Source: Cryobacterium mannosilyticum (GTDB taxonomy: Bacteria > Actinomycetota > Actinomycetes > Actinomycetales > Microbacteriaceae). From it: DNA of 64,000 bases. The stretch is from positions 69,378 to 133,377 of the forward strand of contig NZ_SOFM01000021.1 of the NCBI RefSeq assembly GCF_004402705.1. Reading direction: 5' to 3'. This document shows positions 39,312 to 47,794 of this stretch, one piece after another. Under the pieces are notes generated by a model that searched no databases, was not told the origin of the DNA, and saw only the letters and a list, made by a program, of their open reading frames with translations. Positions within the stretch are counted from its first letter, which is position 1. The number at the start of each line of letters is the position of its first letter. The position numbers were made by a program, and so were the translations under genes.

Positions 39312-40862
39312 TTGTCTGAAACTTCCTTTGGCACGCTCGGCGTGCCGGCTCCCCTCGTCGCCGTTCTCACGGCGCAGGGAATCGACAGCCCCTTCCCGAT
39401 CCAGGTCGACACCCTGCCCGACACCCTGAACGGCCGCGACGTGCTCGGCCGCGGCAAGACCGGCTCGGGCAAGACCCTCGCCTTCGCACTTCCGATGGTC
39501 GCCCGCCTCGGCGGCAAGCTGTCCGGCGGCAAGCGCCGCCCGGGCCGCCCGCTCGGCCTGATCCTCGCCCCGACCCGCGAGCTCGCCACCCAGATCACCA
39601 ATGCGCTCACCCCGCTGGCCGAGGCGTACGGCCTCAACACGACGACCATCTTCGGCGGCGTCTCCCAGGGCCGACAGGTCTCCGCCCTCAAGGCCGGCGT
39701 CGACATCGTCGTGGCCTGCCCCGGCCGCCTCGAGGACCTCATGAAGCAGGGCTTCGTGAGCCTCGACGCCGTCGAGATCACCGTGCTCGACGAGGCCGAC
39801 CACATGGCCGACCTGGGCTTCCTGCCCGTCGTCACGCGCATCCTCGACAAGACGCCGAACAGCGGCCAGCGCCTGCTGTTCTCCGCCACGCTCGACAATG
39901 GCGTGGACAAGATCGTGCGCCGCTTCCTGCACAACGAGGTTCTGCACTCCGTCGACGAGGCCACCAGCCACGTCTCCGCGATGACCCACCACGTCTTCGA
40001 GGTCGACGGCGTCGAATCCAAGAAGGCCCTGATCGAGAAGCTCGCCTCGGGCACCGGACGCCGCATCCTCTTCATGCGCACCAAGCACCACGCCAAGAAG
40101 CTGGCCAAGGCCCTCACCGAGGCCGGTATCCCCGCCGTCGACCTGCACGGCAACCTGTCGCAGGTGGCCCGTGACCGCAACCTCGCCGCGTTCAGCGCCG
40201 GCGACGTGAGCGTTCTCGTCGCCACGGATGTCGCGGCGCGCGGTGTGCACGTCGACGACATCGAACTCGTCATCCACGTCGACCCGCCGGCCGAGCACAA
40301 GGCGTACCTGCACCGCTCGGGCCGGACCGCCCGCGCCGGCAGCGCCGGTGACGTCGTCACGCTGGTCCTTCCGGAACAGCGCCGCGACACCGACGCGCTC
40401 CTGCGCAAGGCCGCCATCAAGGTGACCCCGCAGCGCGTGAACGCGGACTCCCCCGCCGTCGCCGCACTCGTCGGCGATGTCGCCGAGTACGTCAAGCCGC
40501 TTCCCCGCGCCGAGCAGCCGCAGCGCCAGTCGCAGGGCGGCCGTTCACAGGGCGGCGGACGCTCGCAGGGCGCCAATGCCCAGCGCAAGCGCGACGAGCG
40601 CGAGAGCGGTACCCGCGGCGGCCGTGACGGCGGCCGCGGCCGCAGCGGCGACTCCGTGGCGGCCGGCGGCTCTGCCCGCCAGGACCGTGCCGGACGCCCC
40701 GCGGCATCCGGTCGCAGCCACTCCCCGCAGGGGAACGGCGGAGCGGCCCGCACCGGCCAGGGTTCGGGACGCTCCGGCGGCCTGCAGGTCGGCGGCCTCG
40801 TGCGCGGTGCCGGCTCCACCGGCGGCGCACGCCGCTCGGCTCCCCGCCGCGCCCAGGGCTAA
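39312..40862 (+). CDS. DEAD-box ATP-dependent RNA helicase
   Basis: A 516-residue RNA helicase with the Q motif FPIQVDTLPD, Walker A GKTGSGKT (about 48-55), PTRELA, the DEAD box LDEADHMADLGF (D160-D163), SAT (191-193), ATDVAARGVHVD and HRSGRTARAG. The tail from about 400 is rich in Arg, Gly, Ser and Gln (GGRSQGGGRSQG type), typical for RNA binding and poorly structured. The TTG start has GAAAGG 8 bp upstream. It probably remodels mRNA or rRNA, possibly in the cold. Confidence 0.93.
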   Translation: MSETSFGTLGVPAPLVAVLTAQGIDSPFPIQVDTLPDTLNGRDVLGRGKTGSGKTLAFALPMVARLGGKLSGGKRRPGRPLGLILAPTRELATQITNALTPLAEAYGLNTTTIFGGVSQGRQVSALKAGVDIVVACPGRLEDLMKQGFVSLDAVEITVLDEADHMADLGFLPVVTRILDKTPNSGQRLLFSATLDNGVDKIVRRFLHNEVLHSVDEATSHVSAMTHHVFEVDGVESKKALIEKLASGTGRRILFMRTKHHAKKLAKALTEAGIPAVDLHGNLSQVARDRNLAAFSAGDVSVLVATDVAARGVHVDDIELVIHVDPPAEHKAYLHRSGRTARAGSAGDVVTLVLPEQRRDTDALLRKAAIKVTPQRVNADSPAVAALVGDVAEYVKPLPRAEQPQRQSQGGRSQGGGRSQGANAQRKRDERESGTRGGRDGGRGRSGDSVAAGGSARQDRAGRPAASGRSHSPQGNGGAARTGQGSGRSGGLQVGGLVRGAGSTGGARRSAPRRAQG

Positions 40863-41007
40863 CCGAACTGAGTCACGAGGCAGGTGACCGCCGGCTGATC
40901 AGGGTTGTTCCGATGCCGGTGTGGACGCGCTCAATGTTGTCATAGGTGAGCCCGGGTGTCAGGGATGCTGCACGTGCCGCAGTACCTCCGTGCATCCGGG
41001 CCGCGAC

Positions 41008-42594
41008 CTACCCCACCCGCGAGGCGAAGATATCGCTGGCCGGGCGGGGTGAGATGCTGCCGGGCGGGTTGGCCCCGGCACCGTTCATCTGGGTGAAGAA
41101 CGTCAGGAAGTCACCCTTCGAGTGGGTCAGGCCTTCGTAGTCCCCCGCGAAGTATCCGCGGGCCCTGGCTCCGCTCGACATGTCGAAGTCGGCACCCACC
41201 CGTGTCTCCTGCCAGGTGGCGCCACCGTCGTGGGAGTGCAGCAACCATGTGCTCGTGACCAGCGGAATCCCCGCATCGTCATTGCGGAAATCGTAGTAGA
41301 GCACACCGATGCTGCCGTCGGGCAGGACGTGCACGCGCGGCGTGAATGCCGGCGAGGAGTGGACCGTGTTGATGGCGTAGGACACGGTGCCCCAGCTTGC
41401 GCCGCCGTCGGTGGACTTGGCAAAGGCAATCTGGTCTCTCGCGTTCCCGGTGGAGCGGGCGTCCTGCCAGGCCGCGTAGACCTCCTGGTGTCCCGGACGC
41501 GGATCAGTCGCCCAGGACGGGATGATGTCGCCCGTTCGCACCGGGCTGCCGAACGTTGGGTCAGTGACCCCGACGCTGTTCAGCTTGTCGACGATCGTCG
41601 GGGCCGACCAGGTCGACCCCCGGTCGGCGGAGCGCTGGATGGCGACGTTGTCGCCCCGCACTTTCTTCGCGTTCTTGAAGTTGTAGATGAGGTCAAATCC
41701 GTTCACCAGGTCCTCGGTGCCGGTGACCACAATCTCGCTGCCGATGGTCTGGTTGATGGTTCCCGGATCGAAGATCTTGCGCGCGGCTTCCCAGGTTGCG
41801 CCACCGTCCGTGGTTCGTGAGAACCACGTCGGCCCGTGATAGCCGATGGCGTGCTCGCCTGCCACCCGAGAGGCCCGTTCAACGGGGAACTCGAGCCGGT
41901 CCCACACGGCGTAAACGTAGCGGGAGGAGGTTGGGTCGGCGGTGATTGAGTTCTTGTCGTTGAAGACGTTGAGGTCCGTGTCGCGCTTGAGCACGGCATT
42001 CGGACCCCAGGTCGCGCCGCCGTCGGTCGACTTGCTGACCAGAAGCGCGTTCTCACCGCTCAGCGTCTGGTTGAAGCTGAGCGAGAAGGCATAGGCGGAA
42101 CCGTCCGGTGAAACGCTGACCCAGGGGTCGGTTGAGCGCTCGTAATCGCCACCGTTCGCCACTGTGCCTCCTGTGCACCGCGAAAACGCCGGCTGAGTTC
42201 TTGACGGTTGCCAGGTGTCGCCGCCATTGGTGGAATACCCGTAGTACGTCGCGTTGGAACCACCGTCAGACCACCGGTCCTGCTGCCAGCCGCCGACGAG
42301 ATTGTCTTCATTCGCGGGGTTGACCGCAACAGACGGTTCGAGCTCGGTGCCGGGGAAGTTGGTTCCGACCTGAGCGGAACCTGGGACGCCGTTGCAGGGA
42401 GGACCATCAGCGTCGGCCCCGGCGAACGGGCTGCCGATCGAACTCGCCCGAACGAGCGGACTCGCACCCAGGGTGCCGGCAACGGCAGCGGTGGCGGGGA
42501 CCCCCGCCACGGCAATAGCGCACGCCAGAACGACGAGGACCCGCTTTCGAGTGGCCTCGACCCGGGGATGACGCGGTCCGCTGTTCTGATTCAT
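41008..42594 (-). CDS. Secreted Asp-box (sialidase-like beta-propeller) protein
   Basis: A 528-residue exported protein. A signal peptide (about 1-40, ending near ATAAVAG) precedes a propeller with at least six Asp boxes: STNGGDTW, STDGGATW, TTDGGATW, SADRGSTW, STDGGASW and SHDGGATW. The Asp-box count fits a BNR/sialidase fold. I cannot point to the catalytic Arg triad or Tyr/Glu pair, so calling it a sialidase would go beyond the data. It may be a secreted glycan-binding or glycosidase protein. It is convergent with the helicase, with a 145-bp gap. Confidence 0.8.
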   Translation of the reverse strand: MNQNSGPRHPRVEATRKRVLVVLACAIAVAGVPATAAVAGTLGASPLVRASSIGSPFAGADADGPPCNGVPGSAQVGTNFPGTELEPSVAVNPANEDNLVGGWQQDRWSDGGSNATYYGYSTNGGDTWQPSRTQPAFSRCTGGTVANGGDYERSTDPWVSVSPDGSAYAFSLSFNQTLSGENALLVSKSTDGGATWGPNAVLKRDTDLNVFNDKNSITADPTSSRYVYAVWDRLEFPVERASRVAGEHAIGYHGPTWFSRTTDGGATWEAARKIFDPGTINQTIGSEIVVTGTEDLVNGFDLIYNFKNAKKVRGDNVAIQRSADRGSTWSAPTIVDKLNSVGVTDPTFGSPVRTGDIIPSWATDPRPGHQEVYAAWQDARSTGNARDQIAFAKSTDGGASWGTVSYAINTVHSSPAFTPRVHVLPDGSIGVLYYDFRNDDAGIPLVTSTWLLHSHDGGATWQETRVGADFDMSSGARARGYFAGDYEGLTHSKGDFLTFFTQMNGAGANPPGSISPRPASDIFASRVG

Positions 42595-42714
42595 CCGGGG
42601 CTCTCCTTTGAACTCGGTCCGTTCGACGTGACGAACGGTACCCCGTTCAGCCGCTCCACGCTAGACCGCGCGAGCCGGGGAGCAGCCGCGTCAATCGGCG
42701 CCGAGCGTCTGAGC

Positions 42715-42720
42715 TAGTCT
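42715..42720 (+). promoter_or_regulatory. -10 element placed for a leaderless GNAT transcript
   Basis: TAGTCT ends 6 bp before the ATG at 42727. With normal spacing transcription would begin at or next to the start codon, and there is no ribosome site. The -35 is not clear. Confidence 0.5.
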
Positions 42721-42726
42721 CGGGTC

Positions 42727-43260
42727 ATGGTCACCACAGCGCTCATCCGTCCCGTCGTCGAATCGGATGCCGAGAGCCTCGGCCGCGTGCATGCCACCTG
42801 CTGGCACGAGACGTACGACAACCAGCTCAGCGCCGCCGCTCTCGAGCAGCTCCAGCCCGCCCGCCTGGCCGCGATGTGGCGGCGTTTCAGCTCACAGGGG
42901 CCGCAGTACCGGCAGGTCGCCGCGCTCGTCGACGGCGAGATCGTCGGCTTCGCCGGCAGCGGCCCGGCCCGCGACACCGACAAGCCGGCACCGACGGAGC
43001 TCTATTTCATCTACCTGCTGGATGCCTACCACGGCACCGGCATCGGCCAGCAGCTCTTCGACGCCGTCATCGACGAGGGACCGTCGTGCCTGTGGGTCGC
43101 CGCCGAGAACGCCCGGGCCCACTCGTTCTACAAGCGCAACGGCTATGCCCCGGACGGCCACGAGCAGGACCAGGAAGTCCTCGGCGAGGAGTTGCACGAG
43201 GTACGCCTGGTGCGGCCCCGGTCGCTCGCCCGGCGCCTGTCACTCGCCACCGCCGGGTAA
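42727..43260 (+). CDS. GNAT family N-acetyltransferase
   Basis: A 177-residue single GNAT domain. IRPVVESDAESLGRVHATCW opens it, ELYFIYLLDAYHGTGIGQQLFDA carries the acetyl-CoA-binding Q/RxxGxG-like segment (HGTGIG), and NARAHSFYKRNGY is the C-terminal motif. The acceptor is unknown. A -10-like hexamer 6 bp before the ATG and the lack of a ribosome site suggest a leaderless mRNA. Confidence 0.85.
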   Translation: MVTTALIRPVVESDAESLGRVHATCWHETYDNQLSAAALEQLQPARLAAMWRRFSSQGPQYRQVAALVDGEIVGFAGSGPARDTDKPAPTELYFIYLLDAYHGTGIGQQLFDAVIDEGPSCLWVAAENARAHSFYKRNGYAPDGHEQDQEVLGEELHEVRLVRPRSLARRLSLATAG

Positions 43261-43408
43261 CGCGCCGCGCGGGTCCGCGCGCCGGCGGCGCGCGGACGGT
43301 AGGGATGGAGTTTTTCGCGACGCGCCGCATCCTTCGCCGGCGAACCCGGCGTGGCGCGAGTTTCTCCACCCGAACGAGAGCGGAGCGGAGCGCTGCGCTG
43401 CCGCCGCG

Positions 43409-43996
43409 CTAGCGGAGCTGCCCGACCGACGCGAGCGCCATCCGCAGGAGAGCGCCGCGGCCGCCCTCCATCTCCGCGGAGACGGCCTCGGAGGAGGCCT
43501 CGGCCGGTGTCATCCAGGTGAGCTCGAGGGCATCCTGGCGCGGGTCGCAGGTGCCGGTGACCGGCACGACGTAGACCATGGAGACCGCGTGCTGGCGGTC
43601 ATCCGTGAACGCGGTGATGCCGGGCATCGGGAAGTACTCGGCCACCGTGACCGGCACCGGGCTGGTCGGCAACTGCGGGAACGCCATCGGGCCGAGGTCC
43701 TTCTCCAGGTGGCGGAACAGCGCGTCGCGCAGGGTCTCGCCGTAGAGGACGCGGCCGGAGACGAGCGTGCGGGTCATCTCGCCGGTCGGCCTGGCCCGGA
43801 GCAGCACTCCGACCGAGACGACCTGGCCGAGACCGTCGACCCGCACCGGAACGGCCTCGATGTAGAGGATCGGCAGCCGGCGCCGGATCTCCGCCAGTTC
43901 GATGTCGGTGAGCCAGCCCGGGTTCACGTTCGGCGGCGGTACACCGTCGGGGCCAGGCGTCCAGTCCGGATCAGGGTCAGGGGTGCGCACGCTCAT
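43409..43996 (-). CDS. DUF4916 family NUDIX-like hydrolase
   Basis: A 195-residue protein. PGWLTDIELAEIRRRLPILYIEAVPVRVD, ALVSGR-like LVSGRVLYGETLRDALFRHLEKDLGP and QHAVSMVYVVPVTGTC match DUF4916, an actinobacterial branch of the NUDIX fold. The helix after the Gly is a variant NUDIX box (GETLRDALFRHLEKDLG), lacking the full RExxEE, so hydrolase activity is uncertain. It is divergent from the ADP-ribosylglycohydrolase with a 132-bp gap. Confidence 0.82.
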   Translation of the reverse strand: MSVRTPDPDPDWTPGPDGVPPPNVNPGWLTDIELAEIRRRLPILYIEAVPVRVDGLGQVVSVGVLLRARPTGEMTRTLVSGRVLYGETLRDALFRHLEKDLGPMAFPQLPTSPVPVTVAEYFPMPGITAFTDDRQHAVSMVYVVPVTGTCDPRQDALELTWMTPAEASSEAVSAEMEGGRGALLRMALASVGQLR

Positions 43997-44115
43997 GAGT
44001 TCATTCTGTCCTACTCGGCGAGTGGATGCGCGGCCCGGTCCTCGTGGACGGCCGACCAGCAGGGTCGGACCTCGGGTTTCGCGCGTTGAACGCGCCGGCG
44101 AACGCCGCCACCCGG

Positions 44116-44121
44116 TACAGT
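44116..44121 (+). promoter_or_regulatory. -10 element placed for a leaderless ADP-ribosylglycohydrolase transcript
   Basis: TACAGT ends 7 bp before the GTG at 44129. That is the spacing expected when transcription starts on the start codon. No ribosome site precedes the GTG. Confidence 0.55.
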
Positions 44122-44128
44122 CGGCCTC

Positions 44129-45148
44129 GTGAACAGTCACACGCCGGTCGCGGAGCGGGATCGCGCCCTGGGCGCGTTCTACGGCCTGGCCCTCGGCGAC
44201 GCACTCGGCATGCCGACCCAGTCGATGTCCCGGTCCGAGATCCTGGCCGACTACGGCCCCATCGCGGGATTCCGCGACGCGGGCCCGCGCCAGCGGATCG
44301 CCGCCGGGATGCCGGCCGGCACGGTGACGGACGACACCGAGCAGGCCGTGCTGCTGGCCGGGCTGCTCATCGAGGGTCGCGGCCACGTCGACCCGCGGGT
44401 CTTCGCGGCCCGCCTGCTCGACTGGGAACAGGGGATGCGGGCCCGCGGTTCGCTCGACCTCCTCGGCCCGTCGACGACGGCCGCGCTGCGCAGCCTCACC
44501 GACGGCGAGTCACCGCTGACGAGCGGCCGGTTCGGCAGCACCAACGGCGCCGCGATGCGGATCGCCCCGGTCGGCATCGCGTTCGGACTCGAACCGCTGG
44601 GCGCATTCGTCGACGCGGTCACCGAGGCGAACCTGGTCACCCACAACACCACCCTCGGCATCGGCAGCGCGGCCGCGGTCGGCGCCGCGGTGAGCGCCGG
44701 GATCGCCGGGGCAACCCTCACAGGCGCCATCACGGCCGCGGTCACCGCCGCCGCAGAGGGCGAACGCCGCGGGCACTGGGTGGCAGGGGCGTCGATCGCC
44801 GCGCGCATCCGCTGGGCCGTCGGCCACCTCACGGGATTGCCCGAGGACAACCAGGCGGATGCCGTGTGCGCCCTGATCGGCACCTCCGTCGCCGCCCAGG
44901 AGTCGGTCGTCGCCGCGCTCGCGCTGGCCGCGGTCTCCCGCGACCCCTGGCGAACCCTCTGCCTCGTGGCGGGCCTCGGCGGCGACACCGACACCATCGC
45001 CGCGATCTGCGGCGCGGTGCTCGGCTCGGTCCACGGTCTGCGGGCCTGGCCGACGGCCGAACTGGACGCGCTTCGACTGGTCAACGACCTCGACCTGGCC
45101 CCGCTGGTCGACGGGCTCCTCGAGCTGCGCCGGGAACGCCGTGGCTGA
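44129..45148 (+). CDS. ADP-ribosylglycohydrolase family protein
   Basis: A 339-residue all-helical protein of the ARH/DraG family. The three metal-binding motifs are present: GDALGMPTQ (about 21-29), TDDTEQA (about 67-73) and GLGGDTDTIAAICG (about 286-299), together with STNGAAMRIAP. The family removes ADP-ribose from protein or small-molecule acceptors using Mg. The overlapping kinase gene suggests the substrate is a small ADP-ribosyl or nucleoside compound rather than a protein, but that is inference. GTG start, probably leaderless. Confidence 0.93.
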   Translation: MNSHTPVAERDRALGAFYGLALGDALGMPTQSMSRSEILADYGPIAGFRDAGPRQRIAAGMPAGTVTDDTEQAVLLAGLLIEGRGHVDPRVFAARLLDWEQGMRARGSLDLLGPSTTAALRSLTDGESPLTSGRFGSTNGAAMRIAPVGIAFGLEPLGAFVDAVTEANLVTHNTTLGIGSAAAVGAAVSAGIAGATLTGAITAAVTAAAEGERRGHWVAGASIAARIRWAVGHLTGLPEDNQADAVCALIGTSVAAQESVVAALALAAVSRDPWRTLCLVAGLGGDTDTIAAICGAVLGSVHGLRAWPTAELDALRLVNDLDLAPLVDGLLELRRERRG

Positions 45149-46103
45149 GCCTCCCCGCCTGATTTTCACCGGCAACGTCATCGTCGACGTGGTGCTGACC
45201 ATCGACCGGCTGCCCGAGGCCGGGAGCGACACCCTCGCCTCCTCGTCCCGGCTCACGGCCGGCGGCGGCTTCAACACCATGGCCGCCGCCCGGCGCGACG
45301 GCCTGCCGGTGACGTTCCTCGGCCGGTACGGGCAGGGACCGTTCGGCGCCATCGTGCACGCCGCACTGGGCGCCGAAGGCATCGAGGCCGCCCAGCCGGC
45401 GCTGCCCGACCTCGACAGCGGCTACTGCGTCGTGCTCGTCGACGGTTCCGCCGAGCGCACCTTCGTGACCTGGGTCGGCGCCGAGGGGCGGCTCGGCCGG
45501 GCCGACCTCGACCTGGCCGAGGTGCGCCCCGGCGACATCGTGTACGTGTCGGGGTACAGCCTCGCGCATCCGGCGAACGCCGCCGCGATCCCCGGCTGGC
45601 TGCGCGAGCTGCCGCCCGCCGCCCGGGTGATCACCGACCCGTCGCCGCTCATCGCGACCCTCGACCCGGCCACCCTCGCCGAGGTGATGGCCCGCACCGA
45701 CGTGTTCAGCGCGAACGCACGCGAGTCCCGGCACCTGACCGGGACGGGCGAGCCCGGTGACGCGGCCGCCCGCCTGGTCGGCAGCATCCGTCCCGGCGGC
45801 TTCGTCGTCGTGCGCGATGGCCCGCATGGATGCTGGCTCGCCGGCGACAACCTCGGCCGGCTCCCCGTGCACGTGCCGGGTTTCACGGTGCCTGTCGTCG
45901 ACACGACCGGCGCCGGCGACACCCACTGCGGGGTTCTCGCCGCCGCGCTGGCCCGTGGGCTGACGCCGCTGGAGGCGGCCCGGCGCGCGAACGCGGCGGC
46001 CGCCCTTGCCGTGACCCGGCCCGGACCGGCAACCGCGCCGCCGGCCGCCGCGATCGACGCGTTCCTGCGCGACATCGGCGGCACCGACGGCCCCGGCGAC
46101 TGA
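45141..46103 (+). CDS. PfkB-family (ribokinase-like) sugar or nucleoside kinase
   Basis: A 320-residue PfkB kinase. The N-terminal motif LTAGGGFNTMAAAR is PfkB signature 1 (about 36-49), and VVDTTGAGDTHCGVLAAAL is signature 2 with the catalytic Asp (about 252-271). SANARESRHLTG is the usual N-A-x-E motif. The GTG start overlaps the glycohydrolase by 8 bp, so both are read as one unit. It probably phosphorylates the sugar or nucleoside released by its partner. Confidence 0.93.
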   Translation: MAEPPRLIFTGNVIVDVVLTIDRLPEAGSDTLASSSRLTAGGGFNTMAAARRDGLPVTFLGRYGQGPFGAIVHAALGAEGIEAAQPALPDLDSGYCVVLVDGSAERTFVTWVGAEGRLGRADLDLAEVRPGDIVYVSGYSLAHPANAAAIPGWLRELPPAARVITDPSPLIATLDPATLAEVMARTDVFSANARESRHLTGTGEPGDAAARLVGSIRPGGFVVVRDGPHGCWLAGDNLGRLPVHVPGFTVPVVDTTGAGDTHCGVLAAALARGLTPLEAARRANAAAALAVTRPGPATAPPAAAIDAFLRDIGGTDGPGD

Positions 46104-46318
46104 GCACCCCGCCGGCGGCGACACCGTCCGCCCCGCCGCCTGAACACCCCGGCGCCTGAGCACACCGGCGGCGACACCAGCGGCACCGGCGACTGAGCAC
46201 CCCGACATCTGGGCACACCGGCGCGCGATCACATCGCCGGACGCGCCCGCCCCCGTCGCGGTGAAAGACTGGAACCAGTCGCCGCGAACCGGCAGCGACC
46301 CGAAACGGAAGGTCCGAG
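46104..46318. repeat. Degenerate GC-rich repeats between pfkB-like gene and esterase
   Basis: The gap contains several CTGAGCACCCCG/CTGAACACCCCG-type words and repeated GGCGGCGACACC. It looks like decayed short tandem duplication that includes copies of the pfkB-like gene's last codons (GGCGACTGAGCACC at both 46095 and 46188 areas). No gene is visible. Confidence 0.55.
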
Positions 46319-47098
46319 ATGGGCAACAACGAAGAGGGCCACCCCGAGCGGACCGAACCCCAGCGGACCGAACCGACCGAAGACCGGACCGAACCGAAGC
46401 GGATCGAACCGACCGAAGAGCCGACCGAACCCGAGCGGATCGAAGCGATCGACCCGGATGCCGTGCTCTGGTCGTCCGGCCCCGCGGACCGGGGCGGCCG
46501 TCCCCTGCTGCTCATCCTGCACGGCTACGGCTCGCACGAGGGTGACCTCTTCTCCCTCGCGCCGCATCTTCCGTTGCACCCGGTGATCGCGGCCCTCCGG
46601 GCGCCGCTCTCGGCCGGGCCCGGCTGGGCCTGGTTCCCGATCGGTGCGGCCGGTGCCACGGTCAACCCCGGGGCACCGAGCGCCGACGCCCTCACCGCAG
46701 CCGCCGCCGGCGTGCTGGCCTGGCTCGACGCACTGCCGGAGCAGCCGACCTCGGTGGGCCTGCTCGGCTTCTCCCAGGGCGGCGCGATGGCCCTCCAGTT
46801 GCTGCGCCAGGCGCCCGACCGGTTCGCGTTCGCGGTACAGCTGTCGGGTTTCGTGGGCCGCAGCGAGCATCCGGGCGACGCCCGACTGGCCGAGCTGCGC
46901 CTCCCGGTCTTCTGGGGCCGCGGCACGGCCGACCCGGTGATCCCCCAGGATGCGATCGAACGCACCCAGGCCTGGCTGCCGGGTCATTCCGAACTCACCG
47001 AGCGCATCTACGAGGGGATGGGGCACTCCATCTCGCAGGCCGAACTCGGCGAGATCGTCGGCTTCCTGCGCGCGCAGTACGCGAGGCTCGCCGCCTGA
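46319..47098 (+). CDS. Phospholipase/carboxylesterase-type alpha/beta hydrolase
   Basis: A 259-residue serine hydrolase of the carboxylesterase/acyl-thioesterase family. LLLILHGYGSHEGDLFSLAPHL supplies the oxyanion region, GLLGFSQGGAMALQLL the nucleophile Ser (GxSxG), WGRGTADPVIP the Asp and EGMGHSIS the His. The first about 45 residues are an unusual Glu/Pro/Thr/Arg repeat tract (RTEPTEDRTEPKRIEPTEEP type), probably disordered. GGAAGG lies 6 bp before the ATG. Confidence 0.87.
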   Translation: MGNNEEGHPERTEPQRTEPTEDRTEPKRIEPTEEPTEPERIEAIDPDAVLWSSGPADRGGRPLLLILHGYGSHEGDLFSLAPHLPLHPVIAALRAPLSAGPGWAWFPIGAAGATVNPGAPSADALTAAAAGVLAWLDALPEQPTSVGLLGFSQGGAMALQLLRQAPDRFAFAVQLSGFVGRSEHPGDARLAELRLPVFWGRGTADPVIPQDAIERTQAWLPGHSELTERIYEGMGHSISQAELGEIVGFLRAQYARLAA

Positions 47099-47149
47099 GG
47101 GAGGGCCTCTGCCCCGAACGCGCCAGGTGCGCCGCCACGCTCCTGGTGC

Positions 47150-47286
47150 GCCTGGCGCGCAGCGGCGAACCAGGCGCGCTGGGCGTCGCACCGGTAGTCG
47201 TCACCGCCCAGTCGCCGCGCGGGCCGCGCAGCTCCGCGCGGGCCGCGCAGCTCCGCACGGGTTAGCGGGCAGGTTAGCGGGCGGGG
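47150..47286. repeat. Short tandem repeats downstream of two convergent genes
   Basis: GCGCGGGCCGCGCAGCTCC-type words occur in tandem around 47215-47255. They are followed by three GGTTAGCGGGC-like units (47258-47290), the last of which overlaps the DUF5997 stop. Confidence 0.6.
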
Positions 47287-47724
47287 TTAGCGGCCGCGCC
47301 CGGCCTTTTCGTTCTGGGCGGCCTGACGAACGATGTGCGCCGCCTTGCGGGCACGCTCGGCGTCGCGGTCTTTGACCCGGATCTGCTCTTCACGGACCTC
47401 GAACTGGGTCGCCCGCTCGGTGACCAGCCAGGCCGGCGGCTGCTGCAGGAGGGCCAGGATCTCGGCCGTGGTGAGCGGCTCCGTCACCTTGCCGCGCACG
47501 AGACCGGAGATCGACACGCCGAGCTTGGCGGCCACGACCTGTTTCGGGTGCGGTCCGTTGGCGCGCAGTTCTAGCAGCCACTCCGGCGGGTTCGCGTCCA
47601 GCGCGGCCAGCTCGGTGCGCGAAATGGGCGACGACTGGAACTCCTCCGGGGCTGCTTCGAGCAAAATCCCGAGCTTCTGGGCCGCCGTGGCGGGCTTCAT
47701 GGTCTGGGTCTTCTTCTCGGTCAT
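47287..47724 (-). CDS. DUF5997 family protein
   Basis: A 145-residue protein. TMKPATAAQKLGILLEAAPEEFQ, ISRTELAALDANPPEWLLELRANGPHP and KQVVAAKLGVSISGLVRG match DUF5997 of actinobacteria. The KLGVSISGLVRG segment looks like the second half of a helix-turn-helix, so it may bind DNA. The C-terminal tail is basic and helical. It is divergent, with a 70-bp gap, from a LysR-like effector domain gene. A TATACG 8 bp before the ATG suggests a leaderless mRNA. Confidence 0.85.
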   Translation of the reverse strand: MTEKKTQTMKPATAAQKLGILLEAAPEEFQSSPISRTELAALDANPPEWLLELRANGPHPKQVVAAKLGVSISGLVRGKVTEPLTTAEILALLQQPPAWLVTERATQFEVREEQIRVKDRDAERARKAAHIVRQAAQNEKAGRGR

Positions 47725-47732
47725 TAGTCAAG

Positions 47733-47740
47733 CGTATAGC
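47733..47740. promoter_or_regulatory. Shared bidirectional -10 core between DUF5997 and LysR-like genes
   Basis: CGTATAGC reads TATAGC on the plus strand (47735-47740) and TATACG on the minus strand (47733-47738). On the minus strand it is placed for transcription to start at the DUF5997 ATG. On the plus strand it would give a leader of about 50 nt. Confidence 0.45.
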
Positions 47741-47794
47741 CTGAGAGCGGTGTCGATCCGGCGGGTCGGCACCGATGAAAGCGAACCAGAGAGG

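Noticed and set aside
39178..39429. An 83-codon frame upstream of and overlapping the helicase start
   Set aside because: Ser/Pro/Arg-rich shadow composition and overlap with the conserved Q-motif region of the helicase in another frame.
41008..42594. Calling the Asp-box protein a sialidase
   Set aside because: The Asp boxes define the fold only. I could not identify the Arg triad and the catalytic Tyr/Glu.
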